From assembly GCA_964459325.1 (NCBI GenBank), contig CAYWKU010000005.1:62001-126000 (forward strand): DNA of 64,000 nucleotides. Direction: 5' to 3'. The translations under genes and the position numbers were made by a program. This DNA comes from CAYWKU01 sp964459325. Its GTDB lineage: Bacteria; RBG-13-61-14; CAYWKU01. Each line of letters opens with the position of its first letter. Position 1 is the stretch's first letter. The notes under the pieces were generated by a model. The model saw nothing but the letters and a program-made list of their open reading frames with translations, did not search any database and was not told where the DNA came from. This document shows positions 44,245 through 51,575 of this stretch, piece by piece.

Positions 44245-45441
44245 TTAATCCTTGACTGCTCCTCTAAATTTGAGGGTTTTTCTTATTGTATTTCTGAAGG
44301 CCAGGAAAACAATACCCCCTGTCGCCATTATTACCCCGCTCACCATGAAAGGCAGCTCGTAGCGCCCGCCCTCCATGAGAAACCCGCTGGCGTTGTGAGC
44401 CAGAAACATGGCGGCGGTGTTAATCATAAGTATGAAGCCGTAGTTGCCTCCCACTCTGCCCCGGTGAAACGTGGTACCCACCAGCACCAGCAAAATGACG
44501 TTGAAGAAACCGTCCCCGAAGGAATGCGCCAGCCTTATGAGCGCCATGGAGGAGAAATTGAAGGAATAGGCCGTTATATACTGGAATATCCCCGACCACA
44601 GAACAGTCACTCCGACCACCAGCACCGGCTTCTGCCCGCCGTCGTAATTCCTTCCCGCCACCAGTGCCCAGAAAGTGAGCCACGTGGCGATGACGGTGAA
44701 CATCATGCCCATCTGGCTGCGGGATAACCCGACCACGTGCTCCATCAGGAGGGCGTAACCCATTTGCTCGAAGCCCACGTGGGTGTGTATGAGAAACATG
44801 GTGAGGGTGACTATGATGGCCGCGGGTTGTTTCAAATCATGCAGGTAATCCTTCAATTGTATTTTAAACAACGGCGCTTCGGGAGCCGTCAATCCCACCA
44901 GCGTCATTACCGCCGACGCGACGGCGCCCTGCACGAAAACCGTCTCAGGCCCGAAATGCTCTATCAGGAATCCCGCCAGAAGAGGGCCGGTTCCCAGACC
45001 TATGGTTCCGCCGGCGAAAAACCAAGCCGTGCGTCGCCCGCGCCGTTCTTCGCTCACGTGCTTGAAAAAGAGTGCGTTTATGGAGACGTAATAGAGCGAA
45101 AACGCCGTCCCGCCGAATATCATCAGCGGCATCAAAAGGGCCTTAGAATGCACCGCGCTCATCAATGCGCTGAAAGCCACCACTCCGAAAGCGCCCCATA
45201 TCAGGATACTCCTGGCCCCTATACGGTCGGAAAGCATGCCCAACGGGAATATCAGAATCAAAGTGGTCAAAGGGAAGGCCGACTCCAGCGCCCCCATAGC
45301 GGCTTCGCGCAGGCCGATTTCCTGGAAGTAAAGAGGCAGGTATATCAGGAAAGTCCAGTAGTTGAAGGTATAGAAGAAATGGAGGAGGGGGAAAATGTAT
45401 CCCCGCTTTTCTTCAGCGTTGCCGTTATCGATTGGCTGCAC
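44245..45441 (-). CDS. MFS transporter
   Basis: 398 residues with twelve hydrophobic segments, and the loop-2/3 motif GMLSDRIGARSILIWG, which is the MFS signature. The pattern resembles sugar/nucleoside or PucC-like permeases (LIHTHVGFEQMGYALLMEHVVGLSRSQMG), but the substrate is unknown. The start is a GTG at 45441 that overlaps the end of the FGE-like gene by 17 bp, so the two are co-expressed. Confidence 0.85.
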   Translation of the reverse strand: MQPIDNGNAEEKRGYIFPLLHFFYTFNYWTFLIYLPLYFQEIGLREAAMGALESAFPLTTLILIFPLGMLSDRIGARSILIWGAFGVVAFSALMSAVHSKALLMPLMIFGGTAFSLYYVSINALFFKHVSEERRGRRTAWFFAGGTIGLGTGPLLAGFLIEHFGPETVFVQGAVASAVMTLVGLTAPEAPLFKIQLKDYLHDLKQPAAIIVTLTMFLIHTHVGFEQMGYALLMEHVVGLSRSQMGMMFTVIATWLTFWALVAGRNYDGGQKPVLVVGVTVLWSGIFQYITAYSFNFSSMALIRLAHSFGDGFFNVILLVLVGTTFHRGRVGGNYGFILMINTAAMFLAHNASGFLMEGGRYELPFMVSGVIMATGGIVFLAFRNTIRKTLKFRGAVKD

Positions 45442-46192
45442 AGCGGAATCCGTAACTGTTGTCGTGATTTTCCGGGAAATCTGAATAGCGGTAGGTGGTC
45501 CTCACAGCGCTCCACACGTAATCGTAAGAACCGCTCCGGAGCACTTTCTTTTCCCCCGATGATGGCCCGGATGGGTTTTCATCGGGAGCGTCTTTGTAAT
45601 AGTCCGAATCGTACCAGTCGGCCACCCATTCCTGTGCGTTGCCGGCCATGTCCATTGCGCCGTAAGGGCTTTTACCGCGAGGATAGCTTCCTGCCGCCAC
45701 CGGGTGCTCCTTCCGGCATTTCTTGTAATTGGCGTGGTCGCAGTCTACCACGTCGCCCCACGGGTAAGGGTTGCCGGTGTTGCCCCGGGCGGCCTTTTCC
45801 CATTCGGCTTCGGTGGGTAGTCGCTTGTGCTTCCATTTGCAATAGTTCCTGGCGTCGTGCCAGTTGACACCGACCACGGGCCAGTTATCCCGTGGCGCGG
45901 GAAAATCCCTTCCCGCCGATTTGCCCAATCTCGGGCGCCGGCACTTGCCGTCTTTGACGCAATCCATATAGTCGCCGAAAGTAACTTCTTTCTTATCGAT
46001 GTAGTACCCCTCCAGTTTCACCACCCTCGCCGGGCGCTCGTCGGGATTGTATAACTCCGAGCCCATGAGAAATTTTCCGCCGGGTACGTATACCATTCCC
46101 GGCGGGGGATTTACGGGAGCTCCGGGGCGGGCGACAATCGTTATTCCCAGACATAGTAAGATAATCAACGAAATTCTGAACTTAACCGTCAT
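45425..46192 (-). CDS. Exported FGE-sulfatase-fold protein without the catalytic cysteine pair
   Basis: 255 residues with a signal peptide (~1-22). The formylglycine-generating-enzyme fold follows: MVYVPGGKFLMGS, DKKEVTFGDYMDCV, PVVGVNWHDARNYCKWK, RLPTEAEWEKAARG, GAMDMAGNAQEWVADWYDS, and a closing SYGFRCAA. True FGEs have a cysteine pair in the RGGSY...C....C region; here it reads RSGSYDYVWSAVRTTYRYSD, with none. Other cysteines (GKCRRPR, VDCDHANYKKC) probably form disulfides. It is thus likely a structural or C-type-lectin-like relative, not an FGE. Confidence 0.87.
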   Translation of the reverse strand: MTVKFRISLIILLCLGITIVARPGAPVNPPPGMVYVPGGKFLMGSELYNPDERPARVVKLEGYYIDKKEVTFGDYMDCVKDGKCRRPRLGKSAGRDFPAPRDNWPVVGVNWHDARNYCKWKHKRLPTEAEWEKAARGNTGNPYPWGDVVDCDHANYKKCRKEHPVAAGSYPRGKSPYGAMDMAGNAQEWVADWYDSDYYKDAPDENPSGPSSGEKKVLRSGSYDYVWSAVRTTYRYSDFPENHDNSYGFRCAANR

Positions 46193-46224
46193 TTTTTAAT
46201 CTTGCTTAACTTAAGAAAATTATT

Positions 46225-47244
46225 TCAGGTCTTACTTTTTTCCCGCTCGTGTATTTTTTTGTAGGCTTCCCCCAGTATTTCCCATACCTTCAAAGGCTGT
46301 TTGGCCATTATATCAATGACGTGGCAGCCCTTGTATCCCCATGCGAGTATGTTTTTTATTCCGGTTTCATAAATGGTTTCCACCGCCGTGCCGACTTCAT
46401 CTTCCCTGCCTTCGGGTATTATAAAAGCCAACACCCACGCTTGCGCCTCTTTATCATATTTCTCCGCGATTTCCTTCACTCTTGAGGAAAGGCCGCCGAC
46501 AAATTCCTCCACCTCCCTGCCGAAAAGTATCCAGTACGGGTCGGCGCCGAAAATGTCGAGGGAGGGAATAAAAGCGATATTTTCCCACTCGGCGGTTCCG
46601 GCGGCCCTTCCCAACTCGCCCTCCTCGTCGGGAAGCACGCAGACGCAGTTTTTCATTTCGAGTTTTTTTGCTTCATCACACATGGTTTGCAGGAACTCCA
46701 GCAGCGAGCGGCGGCGAAAAGCCGTCACGTCCTCGTTAAGCTCAATGGGCATATCAAAACCGTATCTTTCCTTGAACAGACGCCGGCACTCGTTACACAT
46801 GCATGCCCACGTGCCCCAGGTGGAGCGGTTGAGAATGTTAAAGTAAAAATGCGGCTCGTCCCAGAAACATATTTGCGCGCCAAGCTCGGCCGCCCTGTGT
46901 ATCCACCTTTCCATAAGGTTGCGGAAAGCGCCCCGGTTGGGGCACGCAGCGGGAAGGCTCCTGCCGGTTATGTCGATTTGCCGCGACTGGAGCGACTGCG
47001 CCACGAAGTTGGAAAAAGTCTCGCCGCCGAACATGCCTCCCACTCCCCACGGGTCCAGGTAAACTTCCATGTCCCTGTCCCTGCTCATCCGCACAATCTT
47101 TTCCATCGCGCGGTTGTAGAACGCCATGTCCAGCTCCGAGTAGCAGTGGACGACACAATTACAGCCGTGCTCCAGCATATCGTCCAGGTCGCGGGCCGCG
47201 TGTTCCGGGTCCCTCGTGTGAAAGTAGGATACGCCTGTCTTCAT
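46225..47244 (-). CDS. Putative TIM-barrel protein, function unknown
   Basis: 339 residues without signal peptide. The pattern of TGVSYFHTRDPEHAARDLDDML, DMEVYLDPWGVGGMFGGE, ICFWDEPHFYF, CMCNECRRLFKERYG and DIFGADPYWI suggests a beta/alpha barrel like those of glycoside hydrolases acting on intact sugars. WDEPH would place one acid at a strand end. A small Cys cluster (C-M-C-x2-C) near 155 may bind metal. I cannot name a substrate. The ATG is behind AAGGAG. Conserved hypotheticals of this kind occur in many uncultured bacteria, which is recollection and not a search result. Confidence 0.7.
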   Translation of the reverse strand: MKTGVSYFHTRDPEHAARDLDDMLEHGCNCVVHCYSELDMAFYNRAMEKIVRMSRDRDMEVYLDPWGVGGMFGGETFSNFVAQSLQSRQIDITGRSLPAACPNRGAFRNLMERWIHRAAELGAQICFWDEPHFYFNILNRSTWGTWACMCNECRRLFKERYGFDMPIELNEDVTAFRRRSLLEFLQTMCDEAKKLEMKNCVCVLPDEEGELGRAAGTAEWENIAFIPSLDIFGADPYWILFGREVEEFVGGLSSRVKEIAEKYDKEAQAWVLAFIIPEGREDEVGTAVETIYETGIKNILAWGYKGCHVIDIMAKQPLKVWEILGEAYKKIHEREKSKT

Positions 47245-47381
47245 GAATCGCTCCTTTTTTGGAGTCTATTCTAAAGCATCAAATAGAATAAAGCCAATTG
47301 TTCAGAAAAGGAGGGGAAAAAATCAATAATATTTCATCGACGGTTAATCCCATACAAAAATAATTTTTTTCTTATCCCCCT

Positions 47382-47409
47382 TTTACAAATTTTAAAAATG
47401 TATTATAAT
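47382..47409 (+). promoter_or_regulatory. Near-consensus sigma-70-type promoter
   Basis: TTTACA (47382-47387) and TATAAT (47404-47409) are 16 bp apart. This would start transcription just before a strong ribosome site and a 20-codon reading frame. It is the best promoter for the AT-hook protein gene at 47639. The surrounding 390-bp gap is very AT rich. Confidence 0.7.
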
Positions 47410-47433
47410 ACTCTGCTAAAAGGAGAAAAGTTT

Positions 47434-47496
47434 ATGCCTAAGAGGGCACACAGTTGTCATAAACCCGCGGGTTTGACGATGTTCTTTTACGCATGA
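47434..47496 (+). CDS. Possible leader peptide, 20 codons
   Basis: An ATG eight bases after AAAGGAG opens MPKRAHSCHKPAGLTMFFYA and stops at TGA 47494-47496. It sits directly behind a near-consensus promoter and 142 bp before the AT-hook protein gene. Its composition (His-Lys-Pro, Phe-Phe-Tyr) does not match a classical attenuator run. Expression is inferred from the promoter and ribosome site only. Confidence 0.4.
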   Translation: MPKRAHSCHKPAGLTMFFYA

Positions 47497-47638
47497 CCTT
47501 TAATATTTATTTCCTTAAAAATGACTTATAAATTAGTGTATTGAAACAAATTTGACAACGAATGATGATGTTTTTGTTAGCAGCTAATATAGTTAAGAAT
47601 ACTTGGCGTATGCCATAACACAAGAAAGGAGAAAATCG

Positions 47639-48034
47639 ATGGCTGCCAGAAAATCTCAAAAAGCCGGCGTTCTAGAAAACCTGATCCAGAAGGAAGTCGC
47701 AAGGGCTGTAAAGGATACGATAAAGGACCAGAATTTGGCGACCTCCAAGGAGGTTAAATCGCTGACCGGCGAACTCAAACAAGTGAGAAAACAACTGGGC
47801 CGGGTTTCGGCCGGAAAAACGAAAACCAAAACTGACGGAAGGAAACGCGCCGGCAGAAAACCCACTTACACCACCTGCACCGTTCGTGGCTGCAATAAGC
47901 CCCACTACGCCAAGGGGCTTTGCGCCAGCCACTACCAGAAAGAAAGGCGCGAAGCCACTGCCGGAACCGGTGCCAAGGGCAAGAAAAAGAAAGCCGGCAG
48001 AAAGCCCGGTCGGAAAAAAACCGCCAAAAAATAA
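47639..48034 (+). CDS. Small basic DNA-binding-like protein: zinc knuckle plus AT-hook/Lys-rich tail
   Basis: 131 residues. An N-terminal helix/coiled coil (~10-55) is followed by a linker GRKRAGRKP, a knuckle C80-x4-C85-x9-C95-x2-H98 (CTVRGCNKPHYAKGLCASHY), and a tail with GKKKKAGRKPGRKKTAKK. GRKP units are AT-hook-like, and the tail resembles histone H1-type nucleoid proteins. The CxxxGC...KGLCxxHY knuckle occurs in some phage and WRKY/GCM1-like zinc domains. It is probably a nucleoid-associated or regulatory protein. The start is the ATG behind GAAAGGAG; a strong terminator follows 28 bp after the stop. Confidence 0.8.
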   Translation: MAARKSQKAGVLENLIQKEVARAVKDTIKDQNLATSKEVKSLTGELKQVRKQLGRVSAGKTKTKTDGRKRAGRKPTYTTCTVRGCNKPHYAKGLCASHYQKERREATAGTGAKGKKKKAGRKPGRKKTAKK

Positions 48035-48062
48035 CCTGAAGAATATTTCCCATAGGTTATTT

Positions 48063-48115
48063 AAAAAACACCTCTCCTGTCTTTTGGAGCGAGAAAAGAG
48101 AGAGGTGTTTTTTTA
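48063..48115 (+). terminator. Strong rho-independent terminator
   Basis: Stem ACACCTCTC/GAGAGGTGT (48068-48076 with 48100-48108), flanked by an A-run on the left and a T-run (TTTTTT) on the right. It ends the AT-hook protein transcript and separates it from the RNA element that begins at 48124. Confidence 0.88.
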
Positions 48116-48123
48116 TTATTCCA

Positions 48124-48297
48124 TACCCCAAGATTCCCCGTTAAGGGTAGCACATCTTGACCGCAGGGTGGCTTATGGCGGGCAAAAGAACCTGAGACCT
48201 GCTATCACCTTCCCGGCGCCGAGCGTATTTTTATGTAACCACCGGGAGAGGTCAAGGTGTGAAAAATGCCCTTTTCCTTATCCGGGAATCTTGGTAT
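48124..48297 (+). ncRNA. Candidate structured RNA, copy A (possible riboswitch)
   Basis: An outer stem pairs ATACC...AAGATTCCC (48123-48138) with GGGAATCTT/GGTAT (48284-48297), 14 pairs with a CC bulge. A second stem pairs CACATCTTGACC (48151-48162) with GGTCAAGGTGTG (48250-48261), 12 pairs with one G-U. Sequence blocks GTTAxGGxTAGCAC, TGACCGCAGGG, CTTATG, AACC...CCGGxAG and GGTGTGAAAAA are shared with the element at 56315-56465. It lies between a terminator and the GH38-like gene, in the same direction as that gene, so it fits a 5' leader. I cannot match it to a known riboswitch. Confidence 0.6.
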
Positions 48298-48397
48298 TCC
48301 ATACCCAGACTTGCGATATGAAAATTTTTAAGCTTAATTCTCACCTCGTCAATATGGAAAACAACCGGATGGAAAAATATACAAAACGGGAGGGAAC

Positions 48398-51300
48398 ATG
48401 GTCCGAAAGTTAATAATTGTTTCAATCGCCTTGGTTGTGGCGGTATTAATAGTTTTCGGCTGCTCGCACGCTTTAATGGAACACTCGGAAGAGCAGCCGA
48501 AGGTATACGTTATGATGGGTTTCCACACAAGCTTCTACCACTCATGGAGGGGCGACACAAACGACGAAGCCGGCTTCGGCACGGATATACGGGTAGTGCG
48601 CGGAATACTCGATATCCTCGAAAACGCCGAAAAAAAAGGCCTGGACGCTCGCGGTTACTGGGACATTACATGCTATTTCACCCTCGAAAACATCATCCAC
48701 GATTATGCCCCCGATATTATTGAAGGAATAAGGGCCCGGGTGAAGGAGGGAAGGGACGAAGTTATCCCCGGCCCTTACAACAACGGCCTGATAAGCGCTC
48801 ACACGCCGGACGAAATGTACCCAGCCGTGGCGTGGACTCTGGAAAATCCATGGGGAAGCGGGCTCCGGCAGGTCTTCGGGAAGGCTACTCCGGTCTTGCG
48901 CCCTCAGGAATATATGACCACAACCGGCATGTTCCCCGTCCTGAAACGGGCGGGTGTAGAGGCCGTCATTCTTCCATATTCCCCGTCGCCTTTCACGAGC
49001 ATTGTCAACTTTGTAAAACCACTGCCCACCGAGATGCGCTACGGGCCGTTTTGGATTAAGCACCCCACCGGCGAGAGGATGCTTATGATTCCTTCCTACA
49101 GCCAGGCGGATGCGCTGGACTACGGCTCCTTTGAGATGTGGTTGAGAAAGTTGCGCAAAAAACAGCTATCTGGTGAAGTCAACTCCGACCTGCTGCTTCA
49201 TTACAACATGGACGCCGACGCGGAAATGTGGCTGCCCATGGACTTACCCTACGGACTGGGCGGCCTGCCCAATACCGGTGGCCTGCCCGAGATTATAGAA
49301 GCCGTGAACAAGTATCCCTGGGCCGAATTCACCACCCCCGGGGAATATCTTAAAAGCCACTCGCCCAGAGGGGAGGTGCTTGTAAGAAGGGATACCGCCG
49401 ACGGCTCCTTCGACGGTTATTACTCGTGGGCCGAAAAGTACCAGGCGCACCGGGTATGGACGAAAATCGAGCAAAGCCGGATGTATTCCTATCGGGCAAA
49501 CGCCCTGCTCAAAAAATCCGACTCTCCCAAAATACCCGAACTCAAAAAGCAGCTCTGGGCAAAACGCGATTCGAGTTTCTGGTACCGGCTGTTGTCCATG
49601 TCCACCACTCACTTCGGTATGAGCACACCCATCCTGAACGAGCAGCGGCAGGCCAAAGCCGATAAAATCTCCTCCAACGCGAAAAATCTGGCGGTAGACG
49701 CTTACAACAAGGCGGCGGAATCAATGAAAGGGAAGGAAAGCGGGAATGACGGGGCTGATTACGTGATAACCGTCTTCAACTACGCCCGCTCGCGTGACGG
49801 AAAAGCTGAAGCCGTAAGGACGGCGGTGCGGGCGCCGGTGGTTATGGAAAAGCCGGGATTGCCGGCGGTTACCGATGTCGAAGGAAAAGAGCCGGACGCT
49901 TCTCTGATAAATATACGGCGCCTGGGCGACGGAACGTCGGCGGGGGAAGTGACTTTCACCGCCGAATTGGCCCCCGGTGAAAGGAAAACTTATCGGATAA
50001 ACCTCGATACTTCCCGAAAACCCGCCACTTCTTCCGGTAAAGAATTGAAAAACGATGCCGTAAGTCTGGTCCTTTCCGAAAAGAATGGAATCGAAAGGTT
50101 CGAATACGAAGGGAAAATAATCGGCTCGGCGGGGTATCTCGACCCGTTCATCACCTACAGAACCCGGAACAAGCCGAAAACGTACAGGGCCGCCGAATGG
50201 AGGTTTGTGCCACTCGAATCGGAACACCATGACGGTCTCGACAGGTCGAAATTGAAAGCCCGTGTGCCCTTCGATACCCCGGAAGGCCGCTACGAGGCCG
50301 AGTTTATTTATTCCTTCAATCTTTATGACGAGCTACCGTATGCTATAGTCGACGTTGAAGCGAGGTATCCGTACACGCCTCCCAAGGACCTGATTCAGAC
50401 ACTGCAGCAAAAGTTACGGCGCCTGCTCGACTTGCGATGGGTGGAAGTGGGGCCGTTCCAGATTCATCCCCGGATTCACGCCCCCACCGCGGACCCGCTG
50501 ACCATCTGGAAGCACAACTACCTCGATGTCACCGGCTATTACAAACTGGACTATGCCGACATAAATCCGAAGAACAGGGAGCCGGACAGTTTCAACCACC
50601 AGGTAACCAACGGCTGGGTGGCGGTGGAAAACGGCTCGAAGGGCCTTCTGGTGGCCCAGGACGCATCGGTCAACGCCTTGTTTGCGTTTACGCCCATGAG
50701 GTTGAGAACTGAGGGCAAAAAGCAAATGCAGCACCTCTCCATAAACCCCTTCGGCACTTACTTCGGCGACCAGCTCGATTACTCCCACACCGGCTCCAAC
50801 CAGACCGGCGCTATGATGACCGAAGCGGTGGGCGCACACCTCGAGCCGTCCGGACCGAGCTGGAACGGAGAAACCGAGCGGTTTCGGCTTATGCTTGCGC
50901 CGTACGGCGGCGGAAAACCGCCGGAGAAGGTAACCGACGACGCCATGGCTTTCTTTTATCCGTGTGGGGTGTTGTACGAGAGTAATCCGGTATCCGGCAA
51001 TATATCCACCGCCGAAGGGATGCAATCTTACATAGATGAAAAATTGCGGCAAAAGCTCATGGCCGACACATCCCCGTTGCCGGCGCCCAAGGGAGTATTG
51101 GCCAACCCCACCGACGGCGGCATCATGATGGTCTGGGATGCGCCCGGGGACGGAAGAGTTACCGGCTACGACGTAAGATACAAGGCGAAAGGGGAGGGCA
51201 AGCCCGCCGAGTTCAAAACGATGCACACCGATGACGACCGCCTTCAAATCGAGGGGCTGGAAAACGGTAAATTCTATGTGTTTTCAGTACGCTCGGTTTC

Positions 51301-51454
51301 GCAAGGCCGGAAGGGCGACTGGTCGGAGCTCGTTGAAGGCGTTCCCGGGAAGGTGGAAGACATCGATTACACAAGCGCCGCGCGGGACATACCGTTGAAA
51401 CTGTTCCTCAAGCTGGCATGGGGCATCAACAAGCACCTGATATACGTCCACTGA
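48398..51454 (+). CDS. Large exported GH38/57-like glycosidase lipoprotein with C-terminal FN3 domain
   Basis: 1018 residues. A signal peptide ends in VFGC (C22), so it is probably a lipoprotein. Residues ~35-330 have a pattern like the N-terminal (beta/alpha) barrel of GH38/GH57 enzymes (MMGFHTSFYHSWRGDTNDEAGFG, ARGYWDITCYFTLE, YNMDADAEMWLP). Then a helical part and long beta domains follow (FTAELAPGERKTYRINLD, NAVSLVLSEKNGIERFEYEGK, as in alpha-mannosidase C-terminal domains), and a fibronectin type III domain at ~905-990. The exact catalytic residues are not certain. It starts at an ATG behind GGGAGGG, about 100 bp after a candidate structured RNA. Confidence 0.78.
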   Translation: MVRKLIIVSIALVVAVLIVFGCSHALMEHSEEQPKVYVMMGFHTSFYHSWRGDTNDEAGFGTDIRVVRGILDILENAEKKGLDARGYWDITCYFTLENIIHDYAPDIIEGIRARVKEGRDEVIPGPYNNGLISAHTPDEMYPAVAWTLENPWGSGLRQVFGKATPVLRPQEYMTTTGMFPVLKRAGVEAVILPYSPSPFTSIVNFVKPLPTEMRYGPFWIKHPTGERMLMIPSYSQADALDYGSFEMWLRKLRKKQLSGEVNSDLLLHYNMDADAEMWLPMDLPYGLGGLPNTGGLPEIIEAVNKYPWAEFTTPGEYLKSHSPRGEVLVRRDTADGSFDGYYSWAEKYQAHRVWTKIEQSRMYSYRANALLKKSDSPKIPELKKQLWAKRDSSFWYRLLSMSTTHFGMSTPILNEQRQAKADKISSNAKNLAVDAYNKAAESMKGKESGNDGADYVITVFNYARSRDGKAEAVRTAVRAPVVMEKPGLPAVTDVEGKEPDASLINIRRLGDGTSAGEVTFTAELAPGERKTYRINLDTSRKPATSSGKELKNDAVSLVLSEKNGIERFEYEGKIIGSAGYLDPFITYRTRNKPKTYRAAEWRFVPLESEHHDGLDRSKLKARVPFDTPEGRYEAEFIYSFNLYDELPYAIVDVEARYPYTPPKDLIQTLQQKLRRLLDLRWVEVGPFQIHPRIHAPTADPLTIWKHNYLDVTGYYKLDYADINPKNREPDSFNHQVTNGWVAVENGSKGLLVAQDASVNALFAFTPMRLRTEGKKQMQHLSINPFGTYFGDQLDYSHTGSNQTGAMMTEAVGAHLEPSGPSWNGETERFRLMLAPYGGGKPPEKVTDDAMAFFYPCGVLYESNPVSGNISTAEGMQSYIDEKLRQKLMADTSPLPAPKGVLANPTDGGIMMVWDAPGDGRVTGYDVRYKAKGEGKPAEFKTMHTDDDRLQIEGLENGKFYVFSVRSVSQGRKGDWSELVEGVPGKVEDIDYTSAARDIPLKLFLKLAWGINKHLIYVH

Positions 51455-51490
51455 TAAAAAGGTTTCCCGGCGCCACGGCGGGTATGGTAG

Positions 51491-51552
51491 CCCCGACACT
51501 CTTGTCGGGCCTGCGAAACAGCTTTGTGGAAAGCGCGACAAGAGTGTCGCGC
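51491..51552. repeat. Paired palindromes with complementary loops, type GACA-CTCT-TGTC
   Basis: Hairpin one: CCCGACA-CTCT-TGTCGGG (51492-51509). Hairpin two: GCGCGACA-AGAG-TGTCGCGC (51533-51552). The two loops are complementary, and the cores GACACTCTTGTC and GACAAGAGTGTC are inverted copies. Flanking GTAG/CTAC extends the large inverted repeat. It lies at the junction of convergent genes. Its half-unit also occurs at 29810-29824. Confidence 0.8.
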
Positions 51553-51575
51553 CTACCAGTGGGTGGCCCGCTCGC

